Positions 19,132-30,264 of a stretch of 64,000 nt of DNA are shown one piece after another. The notes beneath the pieces were generated by a model. The model did not search any database, had not been told where the DNA came from, and saw only the letters and a program-made list of their open reading frames with translations. Position 1 is the first letter of the stretch, and the number at the start of each line of letters is the position of its first letter. The DNA is taken from positions 1,568,501-1,632,500 of the forward strand of contig NC_012034.1 in assembly GCF_000022325.1 (NCBI RefSeq), written 5' to 3'. The translations under genes and the position numbers were made by a program. Source of the DNA: Caldicellulosiruptor bescii DSM 6725. GTDB taxonomy: Bacteria > Bacillota > Thermoanaerobacteria > Caldicellulosiruptorales > Caldicellulosiruptoraceae.

Positions 19132-19563
19132 TTACAATGCATATACCTCTTCAGCTGGAAGTATTTTTACATTGTTTTCTTTTAGCACTTCAATTGCCTC
19201 ATCAGCTTTCTCTACTTTTAGTATAACAAGAGCCTGGTCACTAAGCTTTCCGACAAAAGCATACATGTACTCTATCCCTATGTCTTTTTTGTAGAGTATT
19301 TCAAGAACCTTTGCAAGCCCTCCTGGTTTGTCTTCTACAGCAATGGCAATTACATCTGTTGCTGAAACTGTAAAACCACTTTCTTTTAAAACCTGCAAGG
19401 CTAAATCAGGCTTGTTAACAATCAGCCTCAAAATACCAAAATCGGTTGTATCAGCAATTGACAAAGCTGAGATGTCTATATCGTGCTTACCTAATATCCC
19501 TGTCACTTCTGCAAGCCTGCCTGATTTGTTTTCCAAAAAAACTGAGATTTGCTTTACAAACAT
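19132..19563 (-). CDS. Tandem ACT-domain protein
   Basis: The 143 residues form two ACT domains: residues 1-68 ([20 protein letters not shown], a typical ligand-loop start) and 69-143 ([18 protein letters not shown]). There is no catalytic domain. Stand-alone tandem-ACT proteins bind amino acids and are often encoded beside phenylacetate-CoA ligase and indolepyruvate oxidoreductase, exactly as here, where it is the last gene of that cluster. A regulatory or sensing role for aromatic or branched amino acids is inferred. A gap of about 65 bases separates it from the upstream ligase gene, and a GGAGG site precedes the ATG. Confidence 0.85.
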   Translation of the reverse strand: MFVKQISVFLENKSGRLAEVTGILGKHDIDISALSIADTTDFGILRLIVNKPDLALQVLKESGFTVSATDVIAIAVEDKPGGLAKVLEILYKKDIGIEYMYAFVGKLSDQALVILKVEKADEAIEVLKENNVKILPAEEVYAL

Positions 19564-19628
19564 TTTAATTACCTCCTACAATCATAAACTTACCACTTTA
19601 CCTATTATATAGATACCCATTTTTTTAA

Positions 19629-20930
19629 TTATATTTTTCTCTTGTCAATAACTCTTTTCGCCTTTCCTTCACTTCTTTCAATTGTCTTTGGTTCAACAAG
19701 TCGAACCTTTACAGAAATTCCAAGAGTCTCTTCAATAGCTTTTGTTATTTTCTTCTCAAGCTGTTCAAGTTTTTTAACCTCATCAGAAAACATTCTTTCA
19801 GAAACTTCTACCAAAACCTCAAGAACATCAAGATTGTTAACCCTATCCACAATCAGCTGATAATGTGGCTCGACTTCTCCCATCTCAAGTAGGACGCTTT
19901 CTATCTGAGATGGGAAGACATTGACACCACGTATAATTATCATATCATCTGTTCTACCAATAACCTTTTCCATCCTTACTAATGTTCTACCACACTTGCA
20001 CCTATCATAGTGAAGAGCAGTTATGTCTCGTGTTCTGTATCTTATAAGTGGAAGTCCTTCTTTTGTAATTGTGGTAAATACAAGCTCACCATATTCTCCC
20101 TCGCCCAAAACTTCACCTGTTTCTGGATTGATTATTTCTGGTAAGAAATGGTCTTCATTTATATGCATTCCACACTGATATTCACATTCAAACGAAACCC
20201 CAGGTCCAATTATTTCTGAAAGACCGTATATATCGTATGCCTTGATATTCAATTTTGATTCTATCTCTTTTCGCATGTTTTCTGACCACGGCTCTGCACC
20301 AAATACCCCTGACTTTAGCTTAAGCTGAGATTTGTCAATTCCCATCTCTTCCATAGTCTCAGCAAGATAGAGAGCATATGAAGGTGTGCAAGCCAAAACT
20401 GTTGTTCCAAAATCAACCATAATCTGTATCTGTCTTCTCGTATTTCCAGATGAAATAGGTATTACTGATGCACCAATCCGCTCTGCTCCGTAGTGAACAC
20501 CAAGCCCACCTGTGAAAAGACCATAGCCATATGCTATCTGGACAAACGAGTGTTTGTCTGCTCCGGCTGCCACAAGTGTCCTTGCCATAACCTCAGACCA
20601 AATACCAATATCATGTTTTGTGTATCCGACAACAGTGGGTTTGCCTGTTGTTCCAGAAGAAGCATGAATTCTTACAATTTCGCTCAAAGGTACAGCAAAG
20701 AGTCCATACGGGTAGTTATCACGCAAGTCCTGTTTTGTAGTAAATGGAAGTTTCTTTAGGTCGTCCAAGCTCTTTATGTCTTCAGGGATAATACCAAGCT
20801 CTTGCATTTTTCGCCTGTAATACGGCACGCTCGTATATACTCTTTTTACAGTCTCAACAAGTCTTTTGAGCTGAATCTCCTGCAAAGTACTTCTGTCCAT
20901 GCACTCCATATGTTCATCCCAATATCTCAT
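19629..20930 (-). CDS. paaK: Phenylacetate-CoA ligase (copy 1)
   Basis: The 433-residue adenylate-forming enzyme activates aryl-acids with CoA and ATP. It shows the AMP-binding loop [14 protein letters not shown], the [18 protein letters not shown] motif, [37 protein letters not shown] and a C-terminal KRVIDKR. It resembles the second ligase at 23290-24591 in length and motifs, so the pair are paralogues flanking iorAB. The stop of iorB lies 2 bases upstream. In this setting it may act on arylacetyl-CoA made by IorAB, in either direction; substrate choice is not visible in the sequence. Confidence 0.93.
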   Translation of the reverse strand: MRYWDEHMECMDRSTLQEIQLKRLVETVKRVYTSVPYYRRKMQELGIIPEDIKSLDDLKKLPFTTKQDLRDNYPYGLFAVPLSEIVRIHASSGTTGKPTVVGYTKHDIGIWSEVMARTLVAAGADKHSFVQIAYGYGLFTGGLGVHYGAERIGASVIPISSGNTRRQIQIMVDFGTTVLACTPSYALYLAETMEEMGIDKSQLKLKSGVFGAEPWSENMRKEIESKLNIKAYDIYGLSEIIGPGVSFECEYQCGMHINEDHFLPEIINPETGEVLGEGEYGELVFTTITKEGLPLIRYRTRDITALHYDRCKCGRTLVRMEKVIGRTDDMIIIRGVNVFPSQIESVLLEMGEVEPHYQLIVDRVNNLDVLEVLVEVSERMFSDEVKKLEQLEKKITKAIEETLGISVKVRLVEPKTIERSEGKAKRVIDKRKI

Positions 20931-20932
20931 CT

Positions 20933-21526
20933 TTACTTTTCCACCTCACACATTTTAATTCTTCTACCAAGCTCAAATGCTTTTAAATTAATTTCAATAA
21001 ACTCTTTTTTTACATTCCTCTCTATAGACTTTTTAAATAAAGCCTCATCTATATCCAAAAACCTGCTAAAAAATCCCAGCATCAAGATGTTTTGAGCCCT
21101 TGAATTTCCTAACTGAGAAAGCAGCTTTTTAACTTCAACCCTACAAGCCTTAACACCAACTGTTTGCAAGATTTTTTCTACATCAGGATATTCATAAGCT
21201 CCTGTTATTACACTCAGAGGAGGAATTTCATAATCTGAATATATCAAAATTCCATTATTTTTCAGATACTCAAGCCACCTTAAAGCTTCTAATTTTTCAA
21301 ACGCCAAAATATAATCAGCTTCTGCTTTGTCCACAAGAGGTGAGAATACTTTTTCGCCTGCCTTAACATATGTAACTACACTTCCACCTCTTTGTGCCAT
21401 ACCATGAACTTCAGAAATTTTTACATCATATCCAATATTTAATAAAACATCTCCCAAAATTTTGCTAAATAATATATTTCCCTGACCACCAACACCAACT
21501 ATCAATATATTTATATTCTTTTTCAT
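20933..21526 (-). CDS. iorB: Indolepyruvate:ferredoxin oxidoreductase, beta subunit
   Basis: The 197-residue protein is the gamma-domain type subunit of 2-oxoacid:ferredoxin oxidoreductases. It has the glycine-rich [18 protein letters not shown] near the N-terminus, then [18 protein letters not shown], which is diagnostic of IorB. With IorA it oxidatively decarboxylates aryl pyruvates (from Trp, Phe, Tyr) to aryl-CoA, reducing ferredoxin. The start is 4 bases past the iorA stop and the end 2 bases before paaK copy 1, so this is a tight operon. Confidence 0.94.
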   Translation of the reverse strand: MKKNINILIVGVGGQGNILFSKILGDVLLNIGYDVKISEVHGMAQRGGSVVTYVKAGEKVFSPLVDKAEADYILAFEKLEALRWLEYLKNNGILIYSDYEIPPLSVITGAYEYPDVEKILQTVGVKACRVEVKKLLSQLGNSRAQNILMLGFFSRFLDIDEALFKKSIERNVKKEFIEINLKAFELGRRIKMCEVEK

Positions 21527-21530
21527 GCAA

Positions 21531-23267
21531 TCACTGCTCCTTTTGACTTAAAATTGCTCCAAATTTACAAACATCTTCACACATTCCACATGCAAGACAT
21601 AAGTTAGTATCAATTGTAGGTTTATCTTTTAAGGAAATAGCGGGACAACCCAAACTCAAGCATAGTCTGCAATTTTTGCATTTTTCAAAATCAATATATC
21701 TTTTTGAAATTGAAAATTTATACCTTCGGTGCAGCCTGCATGGTGCTTTAGTAATCACAACCTTAACACCTGGGAGGTCTAATAATTGCTTTATTTTTTC
21801 TACATTTTCCTTTATTTTATACGGATTTACTTCCTCTACTGCAACGCAGCCTAAAGCTCTGCAAAGGCTCATAAGGTCAAGTTTGTAAGTTTGCTCTCCT
21901 TTTATTGTATATCCTGTTGCGGGATGGTCTTGATGCCCTGTCATTCCAGTTGTTGAGTTGTCTAAAATCATAACAAGTATATCAGAACCATTGTATACAG
22001 CATCAATAATACCTGTTATCCCTGAGTGAACAAATGTAGAATCTCCAATCACTGCGATAACCTTTTGCTTTTTATCTGATGCATTTGATATTCCGTGCGC
22101 CATTCCAATACTTGCACCCATGCAAACGCAACTGTCCATTGCATTAAAAGGAGATAGTGCCCCTAAGGTATAACATCCAATATCACCTGTGATGACAACA
22201 TCTTTTAGCCTGCTTAAAACATAAAAAATTCCTCTGTGGGGGCACCCAGGGCAAAGCACAGGAAGTCTTGGAGGAAGTGTTTGTTTTACTTTGTATGGAA
22301 CCTCAATTTCTTTGTTCTCTACCGCCCTTTTTATAAATGACGGCGAATATTCACCTGTTAATTTGAAAATCTCTTTTCCCACAATATTGTTTATTCCCAT
22401 TGCTTTTATATTCTCTTCCAAAAATGGGTCAAGCTCTTCAACTACATACACCTTTTCAAATTGAGAACAAAAATCTTTTATTAGTCTCTCTGGAAGTGGC
22501 CACACCATGCCAAGTTTCAAAACCCACGCATCAGGATAAGCTTCTTTGACATACTGGTAAGCTATCCCAGAGGCAATGAAAGCCATTTTCTCTGTTCCTT
22601 GTTCAATCTTATTAATTCCAATTGTCTCTGAAAATTCTTTTAAACTTTTTAATCTTTTTTCTACAAATTCATGACGTGGACGGGCCATTGCAGGCATCAT
22701 GACATATTTTTGTATATCTTTTTTGTATTCAAATTTTACTTCTTCTCGCTGCCCTTCTTCTACAACAGATTGAGAATGAGCAATTCTTGTAGTAAGTCGC
22801 AAAATTACAGGAGTATCAAACTTTTCGCTCATCTCAAAACCAATCTTGACAAAATCAATGCATTCCTGACTATCAGATGGCTCTAATACAGGTACTTTTG
22901 CTGCTTTTGCTATATTTCTGGTATCTTGCTCGTTTTGAGAAGAATGCATACCTGGGTCGTCTGCAACAGCTATCAAAAGCCCGGCATTTACTCCTGTGTA
23001 AGATGCAGTAAAAAGAGGGTCTGCTGCCACATTCAAACCTACATGTTTCATTGAACAGATGGCACGCCTGCCGTAAATAGCTGCACCAATTGCAACCTCA
23101 AGCGCTACTTTCTCGTTTGGCGCCCATTCACAATAGATTTCATTATACTGGGCTATTGCCTCTGTAATCTCTGTTGAAGGTGTGCCAGGGTAAGCTGTTG
23201 CAACCTTAACTCCTGCTTCATAACATCCTCTGGCAACAGCAAAATTTCCAAGCAAAAGCTTTTTCAA
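21531..23267 (-). CDS. iorA: Indolepyruvate:ferredoxin oxidoreductase, alpha subunit
   Basis: The 578-residue protein has the pyrimidine-binding domain at its N-terminus (GNFAVARGCYEAGVKVATAYPGTPSTEI region), a central TPP domain (CPGCPHRGIFYVL, then GDIGCYTLG and IGDSTFVHSGITG), and two C-terminal [4Fe-4S] motifs: CKNCRLCLSLGCP near 530 and CLACGMCEDVCKFG near 555. It is the catalytic partner of IorB, next downstream. This aryl-pyruvate oxidoreductase works in amino-acid fermentation or, in reverse, synthesis. It is flanked on both sides by phenylacetate-CoA ligase genes. Confidence 0.95.
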   Translation of the reverse strand: MKKLLLGNFAVARGCYEAGVKVATAYPGTPSTEITEAIAQYNEIYCEWAPNEKVALEVAIGAAIYGRRAICSMKHVGLNVAADPLFTASYTGVNAGLLIAVADDPGMHSSQNEQDTRNIAKAAKVPVLEPSDSQECIDFVKIGFEMSEKFDTPVILRLTTRIAHSQSVVEEGQREEVKFEYKKDIQKYVMMPAMARPRHEFVEKRLKSLKEFSETIGINKIEQGTEKMAFIASGIAYQYVKEAYPDAWVLKLGMVWPLPERLIKDFCSQFEKVYVVEELDPFLEENIKAMGINNIVGKEIFKLTGEYSPSFIKRAVENKEIEVPYKVKQTLPPRLPVLCPGCPHRGIFYVLSRLKDVVITGDIGCYTLGALSPFNAMDSCVCMGASIGMAHGISNASDKKQKVIAVIGDSTFVHSGITGIIDAVYNGSDILVMILDNSTTGMTGHQDHPATGYTIKGEQTYKLDLMSLCRALGCVAVEEVNPYKIKENVEKIKQLLDLPGVKVVITKAPCRLHRRYKFSISKRYIDFEKCKNCRLCLSLGCPAISLKDKPTIDTNLCLACGMCEDVCKFGAILSQKEQ

Positions 23268-23289
23268 TTTATCTCAACCTCCATTACAT

Positions 23290-24591
23290 TTAATTGGTTT
23301 TATTTCTCAAATCAATTACTCTTTTTGCCTTTCCAGTAGTTCTTTCTAAAGTTTTCGGTTCAACAAGTTTTACCTTAACATTTAATCCCAATACAGTAAA
23401 TATCCTGTGCTTTATCTTATTTTCTAATTTCTCGAGTTCAGCATATCTTTCCAAAAGTTTTCCATCAACAAGCTCTACATGAACTTCCAAATCATCCAAA
23501 TATCCTTTCTTTGTGACAACAAGTTGATAGTGAGGACCTATACCTTCAATTCCCATTAGAACACTTTCTATCTGAGAGGGAAATACATTGACACCTCGGA
23601 TTATTAGCATATCATCTGTTCTTCCTTTAACAGATGTCATTCTCACATTTGTCCTTCCGCACTTGCATGGCTCATATATAAGTGAGGTGATATCCCTTGT
23701 TCTATATCTTATAAGAGGCATACCTTCTTTTGTAATGGTTGTTAATACAAGCTCTCCTGTTTCTCCTTCTTCAAGAACCTCTCCTGTGTCGGGATTTATT
23801 ATCTCAGGATAGAAATGGTCTTCATTTATATGTAACCCTTCTCTATATTCACACTCTCCAGAAACCCCTGGACCAATTATTTCAGAAAGTCCATAATTTT
23901 CTGTTGCAAAAAGTCCCCACTTCTTTTCAATCTCTCTTCTCATCTCAACTGTTGAAGCTTCTGCACCAAAAAGGCCCAGTCTTAGTTTTATCCTTGACTT
24001 ATCAATGCCAAGTTCATTTGCAACCTCGTCTATGTAAAGTGCATAAGACGGTGTACATACCAAAACTGTAGCACCAAAATCCTGCATAACCATAAGCTGC
24101 TTTTCAGTATTACCACTTGAAATTGGAATTACTGTTGCACCAACTCTCTCTAAACCCTGGTGAAGTCCAAAAGCACCAGTAAAGAGTCCGTAACCAAAAG
24201 CAATCTGAGCAATATCATGTTCTCTGACACCTGCTGCTGTGACTATTCTTGCAACAACCTCTGTCCACACTTCCATGTCATGTTTTGTATATCCTACAAC
24301 GGTTGGCTTACCTGTTGTGCCTGAGGAGGCATGAATTCTAACAATTTTTGAAAGAGGGACAGTAAAAAGACCATACGGATAGTTTTCTCTCAGGTCATCC
24401 TTAGTTGTGAAGGGAAGAAGCCGAATATCTTTTAAATTCTTAATATGATGTGGCTTTACTCCTATTTCATCAAATTTTTTACGGTAAAAAGGAACATTTT
24501 CATAAACCCTTTCTACCGTTCTTTTAAGTCTTTCAAGCTGCAGTTCTTCATACTGTTTTCTATTGAGTTTTTCATATTCAGACCATATCAT
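23290..24591 (-). CDS. paaK: Phenylacetate-CoA ligase (copy 2)
   Basis: This 433-residue paralogue of the ligase at 19629 has the same motif order: [42 protein letters not shown] and [20 protein letters not shown]. It opens the aryl-acid cluster ligase-iorA-iorB-ligase-ACT. The strong resemblance suggests a tandem duplication later split around iorAB, or two ligases for different aryl acids. An upstream promoter is likely in the 24592-24690 gap, but I could not define one. Whether it makes or consumes aryl-CoA is not decided by the sequence. Confidence 0.93.
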   Translation of the reverse strand: MIWSEYEKLNRKQYEELQLERLKRTVERVYENVPFYRKKFDEIGVKPHHIKNLKDIRLLPFTTKDDLRENYPYGLFTVPLSKIVRIHASSGTTGKPTVVGYTKHDMEVWTEVVARIVTAAGVREHDIAQIAFGYGLFTGAFGLHQGLERVGATVIPISSGNTEKQLMVMQDFGATVLVCTPSYALYIDEVANELGIDKSRIKLRLGLFGAEASTVEMRREIEKKWGLFATENYGLSEIIGPGVSGECEYREGLHINEDHFYPEIINPDTGEVLEEGETGELVLTTITKEGMPLIRYRTRDITSLIYEPCKCGRTNVRMTSVKGRTDDMLIIRGVNVFPSQIESVLMGIEGIGPHYQLVVTKKGYLDDLEVHVELVDGKLLERYAELEKLENKIKHRIFTVLGLNVKVKLVEPKTLERTTGKAKRVIDLRNKTN

Positions 24592-24689
24592 CCCAACCTA
24601 CCATCCTTCCTACCTTTTATGTATAAATTCAAATATGCAAAAACCACAAACTTATTAAGTATTATATTTTAATATCTCATCTTTTTCAA

Positions 24690-24741
24690 GAAAAAAACTA
24701 AAAAAAGGCCATGTCAAACCTCACAAAATGTTCGACATGGC
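24690..24741 (-). terminator. Terminator after clpB
   Basis: An 8-bp stem, GCCATGTC (24708-24715) with GACATGGC (24734-24741), is followed on minus by two long T runs. The hairpin starts next to the clpB stop. Confidence 0.8.
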
Positions 24742-24742
24742 T

Positions 24743-27337
24743 CTACTTTACTATAACAAATTTTCCATTTTCAATATCTATATCAATACTGTCACCTTCA
24801 ACAATGGTACCCTTTAAAATTTCTTTTGCTATAAGTGTCTCAACATTTTTTTGCAAGAACCTTTTTATTGGCCTTGCACCAAAGTTTACATCAAAGGCAT
24901 TTTCCATAACAAACTCTTTTGCTCTTTGTGTCAGCCTTATTGAAATTCCTTTTTCTATTAGCTTCTGTTGGATTTCTGCAACTCGAAGGTCAATAATTTT
25001 TATAATCTGCTCTTTTGTGAGAGGTTTGAAGATTATAATCTCGTCAAGCCTGTTTAAAAACTCTGGCCTAAAATGTAATTTTAATTCTCTATCTATTAGT
25101 TTCCGTGTCTCTTCATCTATTTCACCATTTGAAATTTTTGCATTCAAAAGATACTCACTTCCCAAGTTAGAGGTCATTATTATTATTGTATTTTTAAAAT
25201 CCACAGTCCTGCCCTTAGAATCAGTAAGCCTTCCATCATCCATTATCTGAAGAAGAATATTAAAAACATCTCTATGAGCTTTTTCTATCTCGTCAAAAAG
25301 CACAACAGAATAAGGTTTTGTTCTAACAGCTTCTGTAAGCTGGCCTCCTTCTTCATATCCTACATATCCTGGTGGTGCTCCAATCAAGCGTGAAACTGAG
25401 TGTTTTTCCATATACTCTGTCATGTCAATTCTTATCATATTGTTTTCAGAGTCAAACAGAGCTTCAGCTAACGCTCTTGCAAGTTCTGTTTTACCAACAC
25501 CAGTTGGACCTAAGAACAAGAAGGTACCTATTGGTTTTCTCGGGTCTTTTATTCCAGCTCGTGCTCTCATTATTGCATTGCACACAGCTTCAATTGCTTC
25601 ATCCTGACCAACAACACGTCTGTGCAAAATTTTGTCAAGCTCTAAAATCTTTTGCCTTTCTGTTTCTACAAGCTTAGCAACAGGAATTCCTGTCCATTTT
25701 GATACAATCTTTGCAATCTCCTCTTCTGTTACTTCCTCTTTTAAAAGTCTTTTTTCCGGTGGAATCTTTTCTAATTCCTGACGTTTTCTATCTAAAGCTT
25801 TTTGGAGTTCTATTAACTTGCCATATTTTAGCTCAGAGAGCCTATTTAGGTCATAGTTTCTTTCAGCCTCTTCAATTTGAATTTTAACATTTTCAATCTC
25901 TTCTTTGATTCTTCTTACCTCTTTTATTAGCTCTTTCTCGTACTCCCACTGTGCCGAAAGTTCATCTGCCCTGCTTTGAAGCTGCGCAATTTCCTTTTCA
26001 ATTTCCTCTATGCGCTGTTTTGCGCTCGGGTTTTCTTCTTTTTGCAAAACATTATTTTCAATTCTCAGCTGCATAATTTTCCTTGTAATTTCATCCAGTT
26101 CTGTAGGCATAGAGTCTATCTCAGTTCTCAAAAGTGCAGCCGCCTCGTCAATCAAGTCGATTGCTTTATCAGGCAAGAATCTATCTGAAATATATCTGTC
26201 CGAAAGCTTTGCTGCTGCAATCAAAGCATCATCTGTGATTCGTACTCCGTGATGGATTTCAAATCTCTCTTTAAGTCCTCTCAAAATGGAAATGGTATCT
26301 TCAACAGATGGAGGATTTACTAAAACAGGCTGAAATCTCCTCTCAAGTGCAGCATCCTTTTCTATATATCTTCTATATTCGTCAATTGTTGTTGCGCCGA
26401 TACAATGCAGTTCTCCCCTTGCCAGCATGGGCTTTAAAAGGTTTCCTGCATCCATAGCACCTTCTGCTCTTCCTGCTCCAACTATGTTGTGTATCTCATC
26501 AATAAAAAGTATTATTCTTCCTTCAGAAGCAATGATTTCATTTAAAACAGCTTTCAGCCTTTCTTCAAACTCTCCTCTGTATTTTGCACCTGCAATGAGG
26601 GCACCCAAATCAAGAGCAAAAATTGTCTTGTCTTTAAGCCCCTCTGGAACATCTCCTTTTACAATTCTTTGTGCAAGCCCTTCAACAATAGCAGTTTTAC
26701 CAACTCCAGGCTCGCCAATCAAAACAGGGTTATTTTTGGTTCTGCGCGAAAGTATTTGGATAACTCTTCTTATCTCTTCATCTCTTCCAATTACAGGATC
26801 AAGCTTGCCTTTTCTTGCAAGTTCAGTAAGGTCGCGGCCATATTTCTTTAAAACTTCATAAACTTCCTCAGGATTTGGATTTGTTATTCTTTGATTTCCC
26901 CTAATTTTGTAAAGCTGCTGTAAAAATTTTTCGCGTGTAATTCCATATTTTCTGAATATATTCTTAGAAGAAGGGATATCTGAGTCTATCATAGCTAAAT
27001 AAACATGCTCAACGCTTATATATTCGTCTTTAAACTTTTTTGCTTCTTCTTCTGCCCTGATTAAAATCTCGTTTACATATCTATTTACGTATACCGTTGA
27101 AGCACCAGGTCCGTATACCATTGGAATCTTTTTCAGCTGCTCTTCAACATCTCTTTTATAAAGCTCTATGTCAATACCCATGTTTTTAAGAATCTTTGCT
27201 ACAAGTTTACCATCTTCATTCACAAGTGCATAATGGAGATGCTCTGGCCCTATTTCTTGATGCTTGTAAACAATAGCTGTATTTTGTGCATCTAAAAGAG
27301 CAGTTTGAAGACTTTGAGTAAATCTTTCCATATTCAT
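24743..27337 (-). CDS. clpB: ATP-dependent disaggregase ClpB
   Basis: This 864-residue Hsp100 chaperone resolubilises aggregated proteins together with DnaK. It has the double Clp N domain (1-145), AAA-1 with Walker A GEPGVGKT (about 203-210), the middle coiled coil (about 405-530, Lys/Glu/Arg heptads) that separates ClpB from ClpA/C, and AAA-2 with GPTGVGKT (near 605) and [14 protein letters not shown]. The first ATG at 27337 has a GAGGTG site. It lies downstream of hsp20, past a hairpin. I see no good promoter of its own, so it may depend on read-through from the CtsR-controlled hsp20 promoter. Confidence 0.96.
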   Translation of the reverse strand: MNMERFTQSLQTALLDAQNTAIVYKHQEIGPEHLHYALVNEDGKLVAKILKNMGIDIELYKRDVEEQLKKIPMVYGPGASTVYVNRYVNEILIRAEEEAKKFKDEYISVEHVYLAMIDSDIPSSKNIFRKYGITREKFLQQLYKIRGNQRITNPNPEEVYEVLKKYGRDLTELARKGKLDPVIGRDEEIRRVIQILSRRTKNNPVLIGEPGVGKTAIVEGLAQRIVKGDVPEGLKDKTIFALDLGALIAGAKYRGEFEERLKAVLNEIIASEGRIILFIDEIHNIVGAGRAEGAMDAGNLLKPMLARGELHCIGATTIDEYRRYIEKDAALERRFQPVLVNPPSVEDTISILRGLKERFEIHHGVRITDDALIAAAKLSDRYISDRFLPDKAIDLIDEAAALLRTEIDSMPTELDEITRKIMQLRIENNVLQKEENPSAKQRIEEIEKEIAQLQSRADELSAQWEYEKELIKEVRRIKEEIENVKIQIEEAERNYDLNRLSELKYGKLIELQKALDRKRQELEKIPPEKRLLKEEVTEEEIAKIVSKWTGIPVAKLVETERQKILELDKILHRRVVGQDEAIEAVCNAIMRARAGIKDPRKPIGTFLFLGPTGVGKTELARALAEALFDSENNMIRIDMTEYMEKHSVSRLIGAPPGYVGYEEGGQLTEAVRTKPYSVVLFDEIEKAHRDVFNILLQIMDDGRLTDSKGRTVDFKNTIIIMTSNLGSEYLLNAKISNGEIDEETRKLIDRELKLHFRPEFLNRLDEIIIFKPLTKEQIIKIIDLRVAEIQQKLIEKGISIRLTQRAKEFVMENAFDVNFGARPIKRFLQKNVETLIAKEILKGTIVEGDSIDIDIENGKFVIVK

Positions 27338-27380
27338 CTCAAATCAACACCTCACGTAAAAAGTATTTAAAGGACAGTAT

Positions 27381-27413
27381 AAAACAATCAGGGAAGGTCT
27401 TTACCTTCCCTGA
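27381..27413 (-). terminator. Hairpin between hsp20 and clpB
   Basis: An 11-bp perfect stem (27388-27398 with 27403-27413) and 4-base loop are followed on minus by TTGTTTTATA, a weak T run. It could be a partial terminator that sets the clpB level relative to hsp20, or an mRNA processing or stability element. Confidence 0.7.
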
Positions 27414-27421
27414 GAATTTGC

Positions 27422-27868
27422 TTATTCTATATCAATTGTTCTTACATCTGGTTTTGAAGGTCTTTCTTTTGGAAGTACTATTCTCAAGATTCCGTCCTCG
27501 TATTTTGCTTTGATACCATCCTCTTTTACATTGTCAAGATAGAATGTTCGGGAAAATGCACCATATCTTCTTTCTCGTCTTATAAAGTTTTCTCTCTCTT
27601 CTTTTTCCTCTTTCTTTGTCTCTGCCTTTATTGTAAGTTTGTTATCATAAAGCTCTATCTTGATATCCTCTTTTTTGACCCCCGGAAGTTCTGCTTCAAT
27701 AATATACTCATTTTCAGTCTCCTTAATGTCAGTTCTCATGAATCTTGTACCTTTTTCAAATGGTGCAAAGAAATCTTCAAACCAGTCATCAATGTCAAAA
27801 AACTCTCTTTCAATCTTTCTCATAATGTCAAATGGTCTTTTGCCAAATGGAACTATGTCTCTGAGCAT
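27422..27868 (-). CDS. hsp20: Small heat-shock protein, Hsp20/alpha-crystallin family
   Basis: The 148-residue ATP-independent holdase has an N-terminal arm (1-40), an alpha-crystallin domain (about 42-135; TDIKETENEYIIEAELPGVKKEDI, then GIRIVLP-like IVLPKE), and a short tail. The ELPGVKKEDI and YEDGILRIVLPK motifs are family hallmarks. A CtsR-type operator overlaps the start site of its promoter, and clpB follows, so this is a heat-shock pair. A GGAGGGTGATG-type ribosome site precedes the ATG. Confidence 0.95.
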   Translation of the reverse strand: MLRDIVPFGKRPFDIMRKIEREFFDIDDWFEDFFAPFEKGTRFMRTDIKETENEYIIEAELPGVKKEDIKIELYDNKLTIKAETKKEEKEERENFIRRERRYGAFSRTFYLDNVKEDGIKAKYEDGILRIVLPKERPSKPDVRTIDIE

Positions 27869-27920
27869 CTCACATCACCCTCCTCTTTTCTATTTTTATT
27901 TTTAGGACGTTTTTTTTGAT

Positions 27921-27937
27921 TTTGACTATCTTTGACT
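27921..27937 (-). promoter_or_regulatory. CtsR operator
   Basis: On minus this reads AGTCAAAGATAGTCAAA, an exact match to the CtsR heptad repeat RGTCAAA-NAN-RGTCAAA. It starts about 10 bp past the -10 of the hsp20 promoter, so CtsR would block transcription until heat stress. Confidence 0.85.
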
Positions 27938-27947
27938 TTCAATTAAT

Positions 27948-27975
27948 ATTATATATCTTTTTCTTTTACTTTCAA
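27948..27975 (-). promoter_or_regulatory. hsp20 promoter
   Basis: TTGAAA (-35, 27970-27975), 16 bp, and perfect TATAAT (-10, 27948-27953) on the minus strand, about 80 bases before the hsp20 ATG, with the CtsR site just downstream. Confidence 0.75.
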
Positions 27976-28053
27976 TTCTCAAATTTGCCCAAAATCGACG
28001 ATTTTCTGTGATTTTTTGTACTCTACTTTTATTTTTCTCACTTTCTCTCAAGA

Positions 28054-28515
28054 TTATTCTATCTTTTCTGTTAAAAGCTTCTGAAGCTCTTCTATAAAGG
28101 TATTTATATCCTTAAACTGCCTGTAAACAGAAGCAAACCTCACATATGAAATCTCATCAATCTTCTTGAGCTTTTCCATAACCATCTCACCAATTTCTCT
28201 TGATGAGATTTCTTCGCGCATAGAATTATAAATCTCATTCTCAATTTCATCTACAATCTTATTCATCTGCTCAATAGAGACAGGTCTTTTCTGGCACGCT
28301 TTTATAATACCATTTAAGATCTTATTCCTGTCAAACTCTTCTCTTCTATTATCTTTTTTAATAACTAAAATTGGCTGTTTTTCTATTTTTTCGTATGTTG
28401 TAAATCTTTTTTGACATTTTAGACACTCACGTCTTCTTTTTATAGTTTTTCCTTCATTAGTTGGGCGAGTATCAACAACTTTACTGTCTTCATACCCACA
28501 AAAAGGACATCTCAT
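28054..28515 (-). CDS. nrdR: Transcriptional repressor NrdR
   Basis: The 153-residue NrdR represses ribonucleotide reductase genes in response to ATP/dATP. The N-terminal zinc ribbon has CPFC (C3, C6) and CLKC near 31-34 with a [15 protein letters not shown] core. An ATP-cone domain follows at about 49-139 ([17 protein letters not shown]). The gene start overlaps the GGDEF gene stop by 4 bases. No ribonucleotide reductase gene or clear NrdR box lies in the window, so it acts in trans. Confidence 0.96.
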   Translation of the reverse strand: MRCPFCGYEDSKVVDTRPTNEGKTIKRRRECLKCQKRFTTYEKIEKQPILVIKKDNRREEFDRNKILNGIIKACQKRPVSIEQMNKIVDEIENEIYNSMREEISSREIGEMVMEKLKKIDEISYVRFASVYRQFKDINTFIEELQKLLTEKIE

Positions 28516-30185
28516 ACTTTCATCTCCAATTCCTGATTATATACTACTGTGCAATTTTTCCCACTACTTTTTGCTCTATACATTGCAATATCTGCACATT
28601 TAATAAGATCTTTTACATTGTCAGCATGCAAAGGATAAGAAGCAATACCAAAGCTAACTGTCACTCGAGTCTGAATCAAATTATCTTCTATTATTTCACT
28701 TTCAATAGCTCTTCTGATTCTCTCAACTACCTTGTAAGCTTCATTACTTTCAAGGTGATTAAAGACTATTATAAATTCCTCTCCTCCATAACGTGCAACA
28801 ATATCACCTTTTCGCACCTTTTCTCTTGCTATTCTAACTATCGTTTGCAACACCTTGTCTCCGAACAAATGCCCGTATGTATCATTTAACTTTTTAAAAT
28901 TATCAACATCAAAAAGAGCAATGCTAATCGGATATCTTCCTGCAGATGCCTGAATCTCTCTTTCTAAGACTTCATAAAGATATATTCTATTGAAAGCACC
29001 CGTTAGCCCATCAACCATAGCCATTGACCTCATCTGCTGATACAAACTTGAGTTTTCCAATGCAATTGAAACTTGTGCAGCAATGGATGTTAAAAATCTA
29101 AGATTGTCTTCTGTAAATACATCTTCAAATATATGTTCGAGTAGTATTATTCCATACCTGTCATTTTTTGTTGCCAATGAAGCATACATTATCGACTTTG
29201 TAGCTCTTCCATTTATGAAAGGACAATCTTCACTGCTCACCTTATTCCTATAGCCATTTTCACAATTTAATGCAACACTTCTGAGCCACCCTATATTCTC
29301 CTGCTTAAAGCTTTCTTTTTGTTCGTTCTCTGGAAGGTTAGAAAATGCAACATAAAGCTCTGTTTTTTCTTTATTAAATAACAGTATAGAGCTTTTGTCA
29401 ACACCAGTGACTCCAATTAAAACATCATTAACAAACTTTAAAAGTTCATTAGTATCAAGTATTTGTGTTATTATTTTACTAATTTCCTGAAGGTTAAAAA
29501 ATTCCCCCAGAGAGATGTTTAGTCTTTTGTTAATCTCCTTCAGATAACTTATTTCCCTTTCCAATTCTTTAATTTTTGCATCTTTTGCCTCACTAAGCAG
29601 CTGTTGGTTTCTTAAATTTTCTTCGTACTGTTTTAGTTTTATACTAATTTCATTAGTTTGACTTTTTTCAAAGACCTCAAGTTTGTTAGAATAAGAAAAC
29701 CAAAAGATATAAAATAGAATATAAAATAGGTTTCTCAAATCTTCGCTGGTGATATTGTTTGTAATAAAATCGAGAAATATAAAAAATGTATATGAAAAAA
29801 TCAAAACCATTGCTACCTGCCTTAAATTTCTCATATTTATTCTTTCAATGTAAAATAGGAATACAAGCGATATGACAAACATCAAATCAAAAAGCCTCTC
29901 ATATCCGAAAAAGAATACAAGATTTACAACCTCAAAAAATTTCAAATACCTAAAAATCTCTTCATTAATCTGTCCATTCTTACCAAAAAGCCATATCTTG
30001 AATATATTGTAGGCTGATGAAATAAACAAAAATATTAGAGGAACAAGCCACTGTGAAAAAGAAAGTGTTTCTAAAGTAGGTGAAAATAACAGCTTATCAA
30101 AAAGTAAGTACACTGCAATTGATAAAATTAAAAACCATGAAATTTTTATGTATTCCCTTTCAATTGCTATTTTTTCAGTGCTCAC
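28512..30185 (-). CDS. Membrane GAF-GGDEF diguanylate cyclase
   Basis: From the GTG at 30185 (557 residues) the protein has about five hydrophobic segments in the first 160 residues, a coiled coil (about 165-225), a GAF-like sensor domain (about 230-380), and a C-terminal GGDEF domain (about 395-550) with the active motif GGEEF in [12 protein letters not shown]. It should make cyclic di-GMP at the membrane. No RxxD I-site is evident before the motif, so product inhibition is uncertain. An ATG five codons earlier overlaps the GGAGG site and is rejected. The gene is coupled to nrdR and has a 25-A run just after its likely transcription start. Confidence 0.88.
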   Translation of the reverse strand: MSTEKIAIEREYIKISWFLILSIAVYLLFDKLLFSPTLETLSFSQWLVPLIFLFISSAYNIFKIWLFGKNGQINEEIFRYLKFFEVVNLVFFFGYERLFDLMFVISLVFLFYIERINMRNLRQVAMVLIFSYTFFIFLDFITNNITSEDLRNLFYILFYIFWFSYSNKLEVFEKSQTNEISIKLKQYEENLRNQQLLSEAKDAKIKELEREISYLKEINKRLNISLGEFFNLQEISKIITQILDTNELLKFVNDVLIGVTGVDKSSILLFNKEKTELYVAFSNLPENEQKESFKQENIGWLRSVALNCENGYRNKVSSEDCPFINGRATKSIMYASLATKNDRYGIILLEHIFEDVFTEDNLRFLTSIAAQVSIALENSSLYQQMRSMAMVDGLTGAFNRIYLYEVLEREIQASAGRYPISIALFDVDNFKKLNDTYGHLFGDKVLQTIVRIAREKVRKGDIVARYGGEEFIIVFNHLESNEAYKVVERIRRAIESEIIEDNLIQTRVTVSFGIASYPLHADNVKDLIKCADIAMYRAKSSGKNCTVVYNQELEMKV

Positions 30186-30231
30186 AAGCCTTCCTCCCAT
30201 TTATAGCAATCCATTGTCTTCAAGTAACAAC

Positions 30232-30256
30232 TTTTTTTTTTTTTTTTTTTTTTTTT
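30232..30256. repeat. Homopolymer tract of 25 T/A
   Basis: Twenty-five uninterrupted T on plus (A25 in the transcript of the GGDEF gene). It lies between the predicted -10 (30265-30270) and the ribosome binding site. Confidence 0.95.
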
Positions 30257-30264
30257 ATTTATGC

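Noticed and set aside
26427-26861. A 144-codon open frame on plus
   Set aside because: It is antisense to clpB AAA-1 and is explained by the codon bias of that gene.
27991-28005. Odd palindrome AAAATCGACGATTTT
   Set aside because: The loop is too small for a terminator, and the site fits no known operator; it may be chance in AT-rich DNA.
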